Of a stretch of DNA of 64,000 nt, positions 47,807 through 57,187 are shown piece after piece. The notes beneath the pieces are model-generated. The model had not been told where the DNA came from. It made no database searches and was given only the letters and a program-made list of their open reading frames with translations. Each line of letters begins with the position of its first letter. Position 1 is the first letter of the stretch. The translations under genes and the position numbers were made by a program. The stretch comes from Kordia periserrulae (lineage in GTDB: Bacteria; Bacteroidota; Bacteroidia; Flavobacteriales; Flavobacteriaceae): the NCBI RefSeq assembly GCF_003054265.1, contig NZ_QBKT01000002.1, positions 558,001-622,000 on the forward strand. The letters run 5' to 3'.

Positions 47807-49345
47807 ATGCTTAAAAAAGTTTATGGAAGTGCCGTTTTTGGAATTGAAGCTACCACAATCACTGTGGAAGTGAATATGGTAAAAGGAATAGGTTATCACT
47901 TGGTAGGTTTGCCCGATAATGCCATTCGTGAAAGCAATTACCGAATTGCTTCTGCACTGCAAAATAACGGCTACAAAATTCCTGGAAAAAAAATCACCAT
48001 TAATATGGCGCCTGCCGATTTACGAAAAGAAGGCAGCGCGTACGATTTAACCTTAGCGTTGGGAATTTTAGCAGCGTCCAATCAAATTCAGTCTGAAAAT
48101 TTGGAAAACTATTTGATAATGGGCGAATTATCGCTAGACGGAAGCTTACAGCCCATTAATGGCGTGTTACCAATTGCAATTAAAGCGCGTGAAGAAGGGT
48201 TTAAAGGCTTTATTCTACCAGAACAAAACGCCAAAGAAGCCGCTGTCGTCAACAATTTGGAAGTCTATGGTGTACAAAACATTAAGCAAGTCATTAATTT
48301 CTTTGATGCTGGCGAACCCTTAGAACAAACGATTATTGACACACGCGCAGAATTCCTAAAAAACTTAGCCTTTCCCGAATTTGATTTCTCAGATGTAAAA
48401 GGGCAGGAAAGCATCAAACGCTGTATGGAAATTGCGGCGGCTGGCGGACATAACATCATTTTGATTGGACCACCAGGTTCGGGAAAAACGATGTTGGCAA
48501 AGCGCTTGCCATCTATTTTACCGCCACTAACGTTACACGAAGCTTTAGAAACAACTAAAATTCATTCAGTGGTTGGAAATATTAAAGATAAATCAGGATT
48601 GATTTCCGAACGACCATTTCGAAATCCGCATCATACAATCTCCGACGTTGCTCTAGTGGGCGGAGGAAGCTATCCACAACCAGGAGAAATTTCGTTAGCA
48701 CATAATGGTGTGTTGTTTCTGGATGAATTACCTGAGTTTAAACGTAGCGTCTTAGAAGTTATGCGGCAACCGTTGGAAGATAGAGAAGTCACGATTTCGC
48801 GTGCACGATTCACCATTACCTATCCAAGTAGTTTTATGTTGGTGGCAAGTATGAATCCAAGTCCGAGTGGATTTTTCAATGATCCAAATTCGCCAATGGC
48901 AGCGTCTCCGATGGAAATGCAACGCTATATGGGCAAAATTTCTGGCCCTTTGTTAGACAGAATTGACATTCACATAGAAGTGACACCAGTTCCTTTTGAG
49001 AAACTTTCAGAAGAACGCAAAGGCGAAACCAGTGCTGAAATTCGTCAACGCGTTATCAAAGCACGAGAAGTACAAACGAAACGTTTTCAAGATTCAGAAA
49101 TTCTACATTACAATGCACAAATGAACACGAAGCAAATTCGGAAGTATTGCAAATTGGATGCTGAAGCCTTGAATTTACTCAAAAATGCCATGGAACGATT
49201 GAGTTTATCCGCAAGAGCATATGACAGAATTTTAAAAGTAGCAAGAACCATTGCCGATTTAGCTCAAGAAACAGATATTTCACCCAATCACATTGCAGAA
49301 GCTATTCAATATCGAAGTTTGGATAGAGAAGGTTGGTTGGGATAA
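47807..49345 (+). CDS. yifB: YifB/ComM-family Mg-chelatase-like AAA ATPase
   Basis: A complete 512-residue YifB/ComM protein, a helicase-like AAA+ family that promotes branch migration during natural transformation (ComM) in studied species. The N-terminal Lon-like fold shows [20 protein letters not shown] and [12 protein letters not shown]. Walker A is [22 protein letters not shown] (~220), Walker B is [11 protein letters not shown] (~300), and [12 protein letters not shown] lies near 345. The last 13 codons and stop are repeated at 56685-56726, so the 3' end has served as an insertion point for the 7.3-kb segment that follows. The gene itself is intact. Confidence 0.95.
   Translation: MLKKVYGSAVFGIEATTITVEVNMVKGIGYHLVGLPDNAIRESNYRIASALQNNGYKIPGKKITINMAPADLRKEGSAYDLTLALGILAASNQIQSENLENYLIMGELSLDGSLQPINGVLPIAIKAREEGFKGFILPEQNAKEAAVVNNLEVYGVQNIKQVINFFDAGEPLEQTIIDTRAEFLKNLAFPEFDFSDVKGQESIKRCMEIAAAGGHNIILIGPPGSGKTMLAKRLPSILPPLTLHEALETTKIHSVVGNIKDKSGLISERPFRNPHHTISDVALVGGGSYPQPGEISLAHNGVLFLDELPEFKRSVLEVMRQPLEDREVTISRARFTITYPSSFMLVASMNPSPSGFFNDPNSPMAASPMEMQRYMGKISGPLLDRIDIHIEVTPVPFEKLSEERKGETSAEIRQRVIKAREVQTKRFQDSEILHYNAQMNTKQIRKYCKLDAEALNLLKNAMERLSLSARAYDRILKVARTIADLAQETDISPNHIAEAIQYRSLDREGWLG
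49304..49345 (+). repeat. Left copy of a 42-bp direct repeat (yifB 3' end)
   Basis: Last 13 codons (Ile500 to Gly512) and stop of yifB. The same 42 bp occur at 56685-56726 with 39 identities. The three differences (TAT/TAC, GGA/GGG, TAA/TAG) are all silent in the yifB frame. This is the left border of the putative island. Confidence 0.9.
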
Positions 49346-49410
49346 TTAAAGAATACTTAGGGTATTTCCCTTCATAAATTTCAGTTTGGACTTTTGAAAA
49401 TCGTTATTTT

Positions 49411-49806
49411 TTTTCGACCAATAGAAAGGAACTCACAATTGGAAATCCTAACGATAATAAATATCAATTGAAGAATTGTTTGTTACTAGGCGACTTAGGC
49501 TACCTATCTGCTTAATATCAAATCAATTTGTTTGAGAGTCAAAATATTAGACTAGAAACACCGAAGAGAAAGAATCAAAATGATTATAGAGAGCAACCTT
49601 ATATTTTTAGAAAATCTAGAAAAAGAATCGAAACGCTATTCTCGCAATTGTGTGATCAATTCATGATAATAAGCAACTACGCTAAATCTTTCGATGGATT
49701 TAAAAACAGAGTTCTATCTAAAATTACTGCAATGACCGTTATTCAATGCATTAATAAATTTGAGTTTAACAGAAATATCAATAATCTAAAAATTAATATT
49801 ACCTAA
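49411..49806 (+). pseudogene. IS982-family transposase remnant
   Basis: A broken reading frame encodes the C-terminal third of an IS982-type DDE transposase. LLGDLGYLSA is followed by an in-frame TAA at 49513-49515 where an acidic residue would be expected. The frame then continues through YQINLFESQNIRLETPKRKNQ, RKRIETLFSQLCDQFMI and FKNRVLSKITAMTVIQCINKF. The N-terminal two-thirds, including the first catalytic Asp, are missing. Just after the frame, TGCACAACGGGTTA (49808-49821) may be the right terminal inverted repeat; no left partner is seen. It marks past IS activity at the island's left edge. Confidence 0.85.
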
Positions 49807-50057
49807 ATGCACAACGGGTTATTTAACTAAATTACAATACTGAAGTCATTCTGTAACGAATTTCATATATGGAAGATCTGTTTATAATGATTTTGTTCAT
49901 ACCTAACAAATCAAGTTTTGATAACATTTTAAAAGTTTTAAGTAGGTTAATTATGTCTAGTAAATAGGTTTTTACGCTTTTTTTTTGAAATAAAACCTTA
50001 TAAAAAATACGGTAAAAACATAAGTGTGTTATATATAAAATTCTGATATTGAATTTA

Positions 50058-52433
50058 ATGAAAAACAAGCTAAACCTTATATTATTACTTTTAATTTTTC
50101 CGTTTGTTGTACATTCTCAAAAAAAAATATTTGGAGTTGTCAAAGATTCTTTGGGATTTGTAGAATTTGCCAATGTTGTGTTATATGATACTGATAAAAA
50201 AATCATTTCAGGAACAACAACTAATAAAAATGGAATATTTGAGCTGACCACATCAAAAGTCGATTGTGAGCTTATGATTTCATATATTGGGTATGTTTCT
50301 CTAACGAAAAAGGTTACTATTAAAGAAGATACCAATATAGGAGAGATTTTCATCTTCCGAGATAAAGACCTAATAAAGCAAGTAGAAATTTTAGTAAGAA
50401 AACCACGAATTATACAAAAAGTAGATAGGATTGAATTCAACATAGAAAATTCAGTACTTACAGACGGCAGTTTATGGAATGTCATAAGTAAATCTCCTGG
50501 TATTGTGACTTCAAATAATGGCGATATACAAATGTTCGGAAAAAACAATGTCTTAATTTACATTGATAACAAACCTATTCGATTAGGTGGTGAAGAATTG
50601 ATGAACATGCTTGAAAGTATGCGTGCTAGCAATATAAGTAGTTTAGAAATTATAGATACGCCACCTTCTAATTATGATGCTCAGGGTGGAGGAGTTATTA
50701 ACATAAAGACAAAACGTAAAAATGATCTTGGTATTAATGGAAGTATAAACTCTCAAGCTAAATTTTCTATTTTCCCTAAATTTAATAATGGCTTTTCTCT
50801 TAATTATCTTAAAAGGAAAGTTGGAATTTATTCAACCTATAATTATGGATCAGGTACTAATAATGGTAGAAAAGAAAGAGAAACTAATTATTTCCAACAA
50901 AGTGATTTGATTTCTATTTGGGATGAAAATACAAATATAAAATCCAGAGATAATACACATAATTTCAGGTTGGTTATAGATTTAGCATTAACTAAAAGAA
51001 GTAGTCTTAGTTTTACCTCATATGGAAATATTCCTGATTCCGATAGAAGAACCATTACAAATACAGATATTTTAAATGTATCCAATTCTTCAAACGATTT
51101 TTTAAATACATTAAATAATACACTGTCAACTTCAGAGAATATATCTAATAGTCTTTTTTATGAATTCAAAATTGATAAAAGAGATCGTTTAAACATTGAG
51201 ATTGAAAATACAAATTACAATTCTAAATCTAATGAAAAAGTCATAACAGATGGCTCTAACTTTTTCGCTACAGATGATTTCAGGTCAGATTCCAAACAAA
51301 AAATAAATATTACGTCAGCAAAAATCGATTATGTAAATATTATTAGTGCTTCTAAAATAGAAATGGGGATTAAAGCAGCTTTTACCGATTCAGAAAATAA
51401 TCTTAATTACTTTAATATAAATGGTTCAGCGGAAACCTTTGACTCTTTAAGGAGTAATGATTTCTTATATAGTGAAAACACTTATGCAGCATATTTTAGC
51501 TATGCCAGGAATTTTGAAAAAATTTCTATAAAGTTAGGACTACGTGGTGAATTTACTGAAACCGAGGGAGATTCTAAAACATTGAATCAAGTCAATGAGT
51601 TTGATTATTTCAGGTTGTTTCCTACATTTTATATAACTTATAATTTAAGGAAAAGATCTTCTTTGCGGTTTGCCTATGGAAGAAGAATTTCTAGACCCAA
51701 TTTTGGATTGTTAAATCCTTTTAGATTTTACTATAGTCCTTTTAGTTTTATTGAAGGAAATCCATTTCTACAACCTTCATTTACTGACAATTTTAGCTTT
51801 ACTTATTCCTACAGGGGAAAACATTTTTTTAAATACTATTTCAATTATACAGACAATCCTTTTACACAAATATCATTTCAAGATGGAGAAAATGAAACAT
51901 ATAGATATTTTGCGGTAAATCTAAATAATAACCTTTCCACTGGGTTATCAGTATTTTCAAAAATTGATATGAAAAAATGGTGGATTTTGAATTTGCAGTG
52001 GAATTCATATTACAAACGAAACAGTTTTATTTCACAACAAAATACAACAATCAACAATTCAAATTGGAATTTAGACATATTCATTACAAATAATTTCTAT
52101 GTATCAGAGAAAACATCTTTAGAGTTGTTTACGAGATATTTATCCCCCAAAATACAAGGAGCTTTTGAATTAAAATCCAGACACGAAGTTTCATTTGGAG
52201 TTTCTCACAAAATTTTACAGAATCGTGCTAGATTATCGATTTACGTTGGAGATATTTTTAATGGTTCAGATTTTAACTTGGAAACTAGATATGAAGATCA
52301 AGATCAAGTCTTTTTTGATGATAGAGAAAATCAATTTTTGAGATTTGGATTTTCGTATAGATTCGGAAATTCTAAAAGAAATAAAGAATCTCAAAGAAGA
52401 GATGATATTCAAAATGAAAAAGAACGAATTTAA
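50058..52433 (+). CDS. Outer-membrane beta-barrel receptor (TonB-receptor-like) of the RiPP locus
   Basis: A 791-residue outer membrane protein. ATG 50058 gives a clean signal peptide (LNLILLLLIFPFVVHSQ). A carboxypeptidase-regulatory-like domain (~22-105, VKDSLGFVEFANVVLYD) follows, then a plug-like domain (~115-230, ending in the DAQGGGVINIKTK motif) and a 22-strand-type barrel rich in Tyr/Asn/Phe to the end. It belongs to the outer_membrane_beta-barrel group that accompanies bacteriocin-type peptide loci in Bacteroidetes. Base composition is markedly more AT-rich than yifB. It may export or recapture the mature peptide, or act in immunity; inference. Confidence 0.85.
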   Translation: MKNKLNLILLLLIFPFVVHSQKKIFGVVKDSLGFVEFANVVLYDTDKKIISGTTTNKNGIFELTTSKVDCELMISYIGYVSLTKKVTIKEDTNIGEIFIFRDKDLIKQVEILVRKPRIIQKVDRIEFNIENSVLTDGSLWNVISKSPGIVTSNNGDIQMFGKNNVLIYIDNKPIRLGGEELMNMLESMRASNISSLEIIDTPPSNYDAQGGGVINIKTKRKNDLGINGSINSQAKFSIFPKFNNGFSLNYLKRKVGIYSTYNYGSGTNNGRKERETNYFQQSDLISIWDENTNIKSRDNTHNFRLVIDLALTKRSSLSFTSYGNIPDSDRRTITNTDILNVSNSSNDFLNTLNNTLSTSENISNSLFYEFKIDKRDRLNIEIENTNYNSKSNEKVITDGSNFFATDDFRSDSKQKINITSAKIDYVNIISASKIEMGIKAAFTDSENNLNYFNINGSAETFDSLRSNDFLYSENTYAAYFSYARNFEKISIKLGLRGEFTETEGDSKTLNQVNEFDYFRLFPTFYITYNLRKRSSLRFAYGRRISRPNFGLLNPFRFYYSPFSFIEGNPFLQPSFTDNFSFTYSYRGKHFFKYYFNYTDNPFTQISFQDGENETYRYFAVNLNNNLSTGLSVFSKIDMKKWWILNLQWNSYYKRNSFISQQNTTINNSNWNLDIFITNNFYVSEKTSLELFTRYLSPKIQGAFELKSRHEVSFGVSHKILQNRARLSIYVGDIFNGSDFNLETRYEDQDQVFFDDRENQFLRFGFSYRFGNSKRNKESQRRDDIQNEKERI

Positions 52434-52527
52434 AAACATATACGATATAAATAACCTTTTGCAGAAGCATCTACCTGTGGGTGTCAAATCGCAGGACATT
52501 AATTAATCAACTTTAAATTTTTTTATT

Positions 52528-52716
52528 ATGAAAAACAAATTTAGACTAAAAATCAAAGATGAGTCTTTGGATTTGAATGCATTCAAAAATGATGCGATTC
52601 AAGATTTAAGTGGCTCTTTAAAAGGAGGAATTAGAGCTTGGGAAGAAGCTTGGGGAGAGTCTTGGGGAGAATCCTGGGCAGAGTCTATCAGACTACCAGT
52701 TAGATCAGACATCTAA
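52528..52716 (+). CDS. RiPP precursor peptide with Trp-x3 repeat core
   Basis: A 62-residue peptide. A charged leader (residues 1-34) ends in a double-glycine site (SLKGG, G33-G34), suited to the C39 peptidase encoded downstream. The predicted 28-residue core holds four tryptophans at 38, 42, 46 and 50, i.e. W-E-E-A-W-G-E-S-W-G-E-S-W-A-E-S, then an Arg/Pro tail. The coding DNA shows a 12-bp tandem repeat over the same stretch. It lies 69 bp before the radical SAM gene, the usual substrate position. W-x-x motifs are what three-residue-cyclophane-forming enzymes modify, so a chain of Trp crosslinks is predicted. No known precursor family is recognised. Confidence 0.85.
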   Translation: MKNKFRLKIKDESLDLNAFKNDAIQDLSGSLKGGIRAWEEAWGESWGESWAESIRLPVRSDI

Positions 52717-52785
52717 AGAAAATTAAATTAAATGAGAGAAATCGTTTCTATTAGAGGGTCGATTTCTCTCTTAAAAATCACTATC

Positions 52786-54042
52786 ATGAAAGTCAATACC
52801 TTAGTTTTAAAAGTGGCTAGTAGATGTAATCTCAATTGTACATACTGTTATATGTATAATGTAGGAGATAATACCTACTTGAAACAACCAAAATTTATGT
52901 CTTATAAAACTGTAGATGCTATATTAGATAAGATTATAATCCACCATAAAAGAAAAAAACTAAAGCAATTTAATTTTGTTTTTCATGGCGGAGAACCTTT
53001 GTTGATGAAAAAAGAGTTCTTTTATTATTTCATAGAAAATGCAAATAAACGTTTGAGAGATGAAAATAATATTACATGTATTTTTCAACTTCAAACAAAT
53101 GGGATTTTGCTTACCCAAGAATGGTGTGAAATATTTAACGAACTAGACATTTCCATGGGAATCAGTCTGGATGGAAGAAGAGAAGATAACGATAAGTACA
53201 GAGTGGGTCATAAAGGAGAAGGTTCATACGACGATATTTTAAAAGGTTTTGATATTGCAAAGAAATTTTCAAAGAAAAGACCTGGATTCTTGTGTGTAAT
53301 TAATATTGATGCTGATCCAGAGGATACTTATCACCATTTTAAAGAATTAAATATTATTCCAGGAGATTTTTTAATTCCGTATGCAACTACGGATAAACCA
53401 CCTCAAAAAAAATCAAAAGTTTTAGGTATCTCTGAAGCAACTCCTTATGCAGATTGGCTTATTAGAATTTTCGATATTTGGAGAAAAGAATCAATAGATG
53501 AACGTTTAAACATTAAAGTTTTTAATACATTAATAAAATTGATTTTGGGTAAAGACTCAAGTTCGGATAATTTTGGTAATACCGAAAATTCAGTATTATT
53601 AATTGAAACCGATGGAGGAATTGAATCTATTGGAGCACTAAAACTATGTGGTAATGGATTTACCAAACAGGGTGCAAATATCAACACTCATACTTTTGCG
53701 CAGGCTCTTGAAACAAGTTTGGCAAAACTATATCATCAAGCACATCTTATGTTGCCAAAAAAATGTACTGCATGTCCAATAAACGAAGTCTGTGGAGGTG
53801 GACACATTGCACATAGATACAGTAAAGAAAATGGATTTGACAATCCATCCATATATTGTAATGATTTTATGAAATTAATTTTGCATATTCAAAATGCCCT
53901 TGTTGATAGTTTTTCTGATGAATATTTGGAAAAAAATGAATTTGAAAAGGTTAGCTACTCAGAAGTAAGAGAATATATGGATAATTTGGATTTAGATAGT
54001 TTGACTGTTCCTGAATATAAAAAAGATTTGGAAACATTTTAA
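52786..54042 (+). CDS. SPASM-type radical SAM peptide maturase (FxsB/XyeB/GrrM-like)
   Basis: A 418-residue radical SAM enzyme. The ATG at 52786 is preferred because the core strand VNTLVLKVASRCNLNC follows at once; the upstream ATG at 52732 adds 18 unconserved residues. The [4Fe-4S]-SAM site is C14-N-L-N-C18-T-Y-C21. The FHGGEPLLM segment follows (~64). The C-terminal auxiliary-cluster region has LCGNG, KKCTACPINEVCGGGHIAHRYS, then GFDNPSIYC, which is the pattern of the cyclophane-forming FxsB/XyeB/GrrM group. It should install C-C crosslinks on Trp residues of the adjacent precursor. Confidence 0.9.
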   Translation: MKVNTLVLKVASRCNLNCTYCYMYNVGDNTYLKQPKFMSYKTVDAILDKIIIHHKRKKLKQFNFVFHGGEPLLMKKEFFYYFIENANKRLRDENNITCIFQLQTNGILLTQEWCEIFNELDISMGISLDGRREDNDKYRVGHKGEGSYDDILKGFDIAKKFSKKRPGFLCVINIDADPEDTYHHFKELNIIPGDFLIPYATTDKPPQKKSKVLGISEATPYADWLIRIFDIWRKESIDERLNIKVFNTLIKLILGKDSSSDNFGNTENSVLLIETDGGIESIGALKLCGNGFTKQGANINTHTFAQALETSLAKLYHQAHLMLPKKCTACPINEVCGGGHIAHRYSKENGFDNPSIYCNDFMKLILHIQNALVDSFSDEYLEKNEFEKVSYSEVREYMDNLDLDSLTVPEYKKDLETF

Positions 54043-54061
54043 TAAAGTATAGAAAGCGTTG

Positions 54062-56266
54062 ATGATTTTTAAAAAAAAGTTTCCTTTGTATATACAGCTA
54101 AATACAGCTGATTGTGGCATAACATGCCTACGAATGATAAGTAAATATTATGGGAAAACATTTTTAACAAATGATTTTTTGGATTATAAAATTGTTGATA
54201 GAACAGGAATATCAGTAAAAAATATGGGAAAACTTGCTGAGAAATTTGGCTTTGAGCAAATTCCAGTACAAGTAAACTATGAAAAGCTTTTACAATCTCC
54301 GAAACCATCAATTCTCTATTGGACACAGAATCATTATGTAGTACTATATAAAATTTCCAAAAAAAAGGTAGTTATCGCGGATCCTGCTTTAGGATTGCTA
54401 ACGTATAATAAAGAAGAATTTTTGAAATTATGGACAATCGAAGAAAATAAAGGTGTTGCAATACTTTTAAAACCTACAGAAGAATTTTATAATTTAAAAG
54501 ATAATAATCAAAGGTTTAAATATAATTTTAAATTTATATTTCAATATTTTAAACTTTACAAAGTTCATCTCTATCAAGTTATTATAGGTTTACTTATCGG
54601 TGGAATACTTGAAATTTTATTTCCTTTTTTCACAAAATCAATAGTTGATTTCGGAATAGCTAATAAGGATATCGGTTTTTTAAAAATTATATTACTAGCT
54701 CAAATAGTTTTTTTTATCAGTAGTGTACTGATTGCATTTTTGAGACGTAGAATTTTACTCCATGTTAGTGCTAGAGTGAATGCATTGATAATTTCTGATT
54801 TTTTAATAAAACTATTCAAACTACCTATCAAATATTTTGACACAAAAGTTATAGGAGATTTATCTCAGCGCATACGCGATCATGAAAAAATAGAACGATT
54901 TATAAGTCAAAATTTATTGTCAAGTTTTTTCTCTCTATTCAAGTTATTTGTATTAAGTCTAGTACTTTTCATTTTTAATAAAGTCATATTTTTAGTATTG
55001 CTTGCAGGAGCATCTATCGAAATATTATGGACAAACTATTTTTTAGATAAGATAGCTATATTTGAAAATAAACGCTTCGCTTTATATGCAGAAGATCAAG
55101 AAAAAATTTTCGAATTATTATCAAGTGTCCAAGAAATAAAACTTAATAATATTGAAACTAAAAAAAGATTTGAATGGGAAGAAATACAAGTAAAATTAAT
55201 GGATTTGTCAATCGCTCGATTAAAACTTGATCAATCTAGGGAAGGTGGAGAACAATTTTTTTCCTATGCACGAAACATTTTTATCATATTTTTATGCGCT
55301 TACTTTGTAATTAAAGGCTCAATGACGTTGGGAATTATGCTAGCAATAGTATTCATCTTAGGACAAATTAATTCACCAATAAAGCAACTAATAAATTTGT
55401 TTGTTGAAGGGCAAATAGCAAAGTTGAGTCTAGAAAGATTAACAGAAATTCATAATGGAAAGGAAGATGAAGTTTTAATAAAACAACAAATCACACAAAA
55501 AAATTATGGAAAAATTCATGATGATATAAAACTACAAAACGTGAATTTTTCATATTCACATAGTGATGAGCAATTGGTATTAAAAGATATAAATTTGAAT
55601 ATTCCTAAAGGAAAAACCACTGCGATTGTTGGCGTGAGTGGAAGCGGTAAAACTACATTACTAAAATTACTTTTAAAGTTTTATGCTCCATTTTCAGGAA
55701 AAATTTCCCTTGGAGAAAACAATTTTGAAAATGTCGATGTGTCAACTTGGAGAGATTATTGTGGAGCAGTGCTACAGGATAGTTTCATTTTTTCAGACAC
55801 TATAAAAAATAATATCGGTTTGTGCGAAAAAGATAACAACGATATTGAAGATGAAAAGATAATAAAAGCAGCTAAAATTGCAAATATCTACCGTTTTATT
55901 GAAAGCCTTCCACAAAAGTATGAAACAAAAGTAGGTAGCAATGGAGAAGGTTTAAGTGAAGGGCAAAAACAACGATTATTAATTGCAAGAGCTGTATATA
56001 AAAACCCGAATTTTTTGTTTTTTGATGAAGCGACTAATTCTTTAGATGCTGAAAATGAAAAAGTGATTGTTGATAACTTGAATTCTTTTTTTAAAGGAAA
56101 AACCGTTTTAGTAGTAGCGCATAGATTGAGTACTGTTCGAAATGCAGATCAAATTATTGTTTTGGATAACGGTAAAATTTATGAAATCGGAAATCACAAA
56201 GAATTAATCGATAAAAAAGGAAAATATTTTGAACTTATAAAAAATCAATTAGAACTTGGAAACTAA
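54062..56266 (+). CDS. Peptidase-containing ABC transporter (PCAT, C39)
   Basis: A 734-residue bacteriocin-type exporter that trims the leader after Gly-Gly and pumps the core across the inner membrane. ATG 54062 is three bases after a TTG. The N-terminal C39 peptidase has Cys18 in NTADCGITCLRMI, His in NHYVVLYK (~97) and Asp in VIADPALGLL. Six membrane helices span ~165-450. The ATPase has Walker A VGVSGSGKTTLLK (~525), signature LSEGQKQRLLIARA (~632), Walker B FLFFDEATNSLD and AHRLST. All catalytic residues are present. It overlaps the next gene by 11 bp. Confidence 0.94.
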   Translation: MIFKKKFPLYIQLNTADCGITCLRMISKYYGKTFLTNDFLDYKIVDRTGISVKNMGKLAEKFGFEQIPVQVNYEKLLQSPKPSILYWTQNHYVVLYKISKKKVVIADPALGLLTYNKEEFLKLWTIEENKGVAILLKPTEEFYNLKDNNQRFKYNFKFIFQYFKLYKVHLYQVIIGLLIGGILEILFPFFTKSIVDFGIANKDIGFLKIILLAQIVFFISSVLIAFLRRRILLHVSARVNALIISDFLIKLFKLPIKYFDTKVIGDLSQRIRDHEKIERFISQNLLSSFFSLFKLFVLSLVLFIFNKVIFLVLLAGASIEILWTNYFLDKIAIFENKRFALYAEDQEKIFELLSSVQEIKLNNIETKKRFEWEEIQVKLMDLSIARLKLDQSREGGEQFFSYARNIFIIFLCAYFVIKGSMTLGIMLAIVFILGQINSPIKQLINLFVEGQIAKLSLERLTEIHNGKEDEVLIKQQITQKNYGKIHDDIKLQNVNFSYSHSDEQLVLKDINLNIPKGKTTAIVGVSGSGKTTLLKLLLKFYAPFSGKISLGENNFENVDVSTWRDYCGAVLQDSFIFSDTIKNNIGLCEKDNNDIEDEKIIKAAKIANIYRFIESLPQKYETKVGSNGEGLSEGQKQRLLIARAVYKNPNFLFFDEATNSLDAENEKVIVDNLNSFFKGKTVLVVAHRLSTVRNADQIIVLDNGKIYEIGNHKELIDKKGKYFELIKNQLELGN

Positions 56267-56681
56267 TAAATTATTAGAAAATAGATCTGAAAACGTAAAA
56301 AATCGAATGAAAAACATTCCGGGGTTTTTGTTACGTTATGGTATATTAATACTGTCATTTTTTATTGTAATTATCTTTTTTCTTAGTTCATCAATTGAAT
56401 TCAATTTTAATCAAAAGATAAACTCAAGTACTAAAATCATTTCTAACACCGAGCTAAATATAGTAAACCCTTCTATAAATGATTATCAAAATTTAAAGTA
56501 TATCAAATTTAATGACAATTTGATTCCGATTGTAGATGTAAGTCTAAGCCATGATAAAAAAAATCTCTACATAAAATTACAAGAACATAATCATCAATTA
56601 AACTTAATATCAGAGAATAACGCTATAAAATTCATAGTAAAAAAAAATATCCTTCAATTAATTTTTAAAGAATTTTTCTAA
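56256..56681 (+). CDS. Short membrane-fusion-like protein (HlyD N-terminus only)
   Basis: A 141-residue protein with a TTG start overlapping the transporter gene (an ATG lies 17 codons in). Its order is a short polar N-terminus, VKNRMKNIPGFLLRYG, one membrane helix (LILSFFIVIIFFL), then ~95 residues. This is the opening of the HlyD/NHLM-type membrane-fusion proteins that pair with PCAT exporters, but those run to ~400 residues with coiled coil and barrel. It stops 3 bp before the right 42-bp repeat, so the rest may have been lost when the island boundary formed, or it may be a small natural partner. Confidence 0.6.
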   Translation: METNKLLENRSENVKNRMKNIPGFLLRYGILILSFFIVIIFFLSSSIEFNFNQKINSSTKIISNTELNIVNPSINDYQNLKYIKFNDNLIPIVDVSLSHDKKNLYIKLQEHNHQLNLISENNAIKFIVKKNILQLIFKEFF

Positions 56682-56684
56682 TCA

Positions 56685-56726
56685 ATTCAATACCGAAGTT
56701 TGGATAGAGAAGGTTGGTTGGGGTAG
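56685..56726 (+). repeat. Right copy of the yifB 3'-end repeat (island border)
   Basis: These 42 bp encode the same 13 residues plus stop as the end of yifB (39/42 identical, all changes silent) but have no start and no upstream coding sequence: a detached gene end. The preceding 20 bp do not match yifB. This is the pattern left by insertion of an element that carries its own copy of the target gene's 3' end, or by recombination with a related strain's yifB. Confidence 0.88.
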
Positions 56727-57187
56727 CATTGATAATCATAAAATACATCTAACACACTTTTTCTAATTACATTCACATATTATCGAGTTACTGTATCTTT
56801 TTAAGAATTAAAAAATTCACAATGCTATCATTTTTCACGAATAATTATATTTTTTGAAATAAAAAACTTACTAAATATAGTGTAAAAGATTACTTTTTTG
56901 TTTTAAAGACTAAAAGTATATCAAATTAGTAGACTAAAGTGTTTTAACTTTTTTCACATAGTTTAAACGTTTTATGGCTTTTTTGTTATTTAAATATTAA
57001 CAAGTTAAATAGTTTATGGTTTAACCGTAATCATTTTACCTTTCTGCCTTTTTTATACGTTTTTAGATATTTTTCAATAAAAAAAACAGCTATAATTGTA
57101 TATGAAAAATGATACATCAATTCAGCTTATACAGAATTGATCTAAAAGTAATTTTAGAAATTCCCCCCGCTTAAAACTTTAAAATAA
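56727..57187. other. AT-rich intergenic region before the NRPS locus
   Basis: A 461-bp region with no gene. It is very AT-rich, with T- and A-runs, and a C6 run (~57163-57168) just before the folded leader described next. It probably contains the promoter for the antiterminator and NRPS genes; no confident -33/-7 pair is assigned. Confidence 0.5.

Noticed and set aside
52440-52505. Short frame between receptor and precursor gene (LLQKHLPVGVKSQD)
   Set aside because: It looks like a fragment of something, but it is too short to assign, has no start signal, and overlaps the likely leader of the precursor gene.
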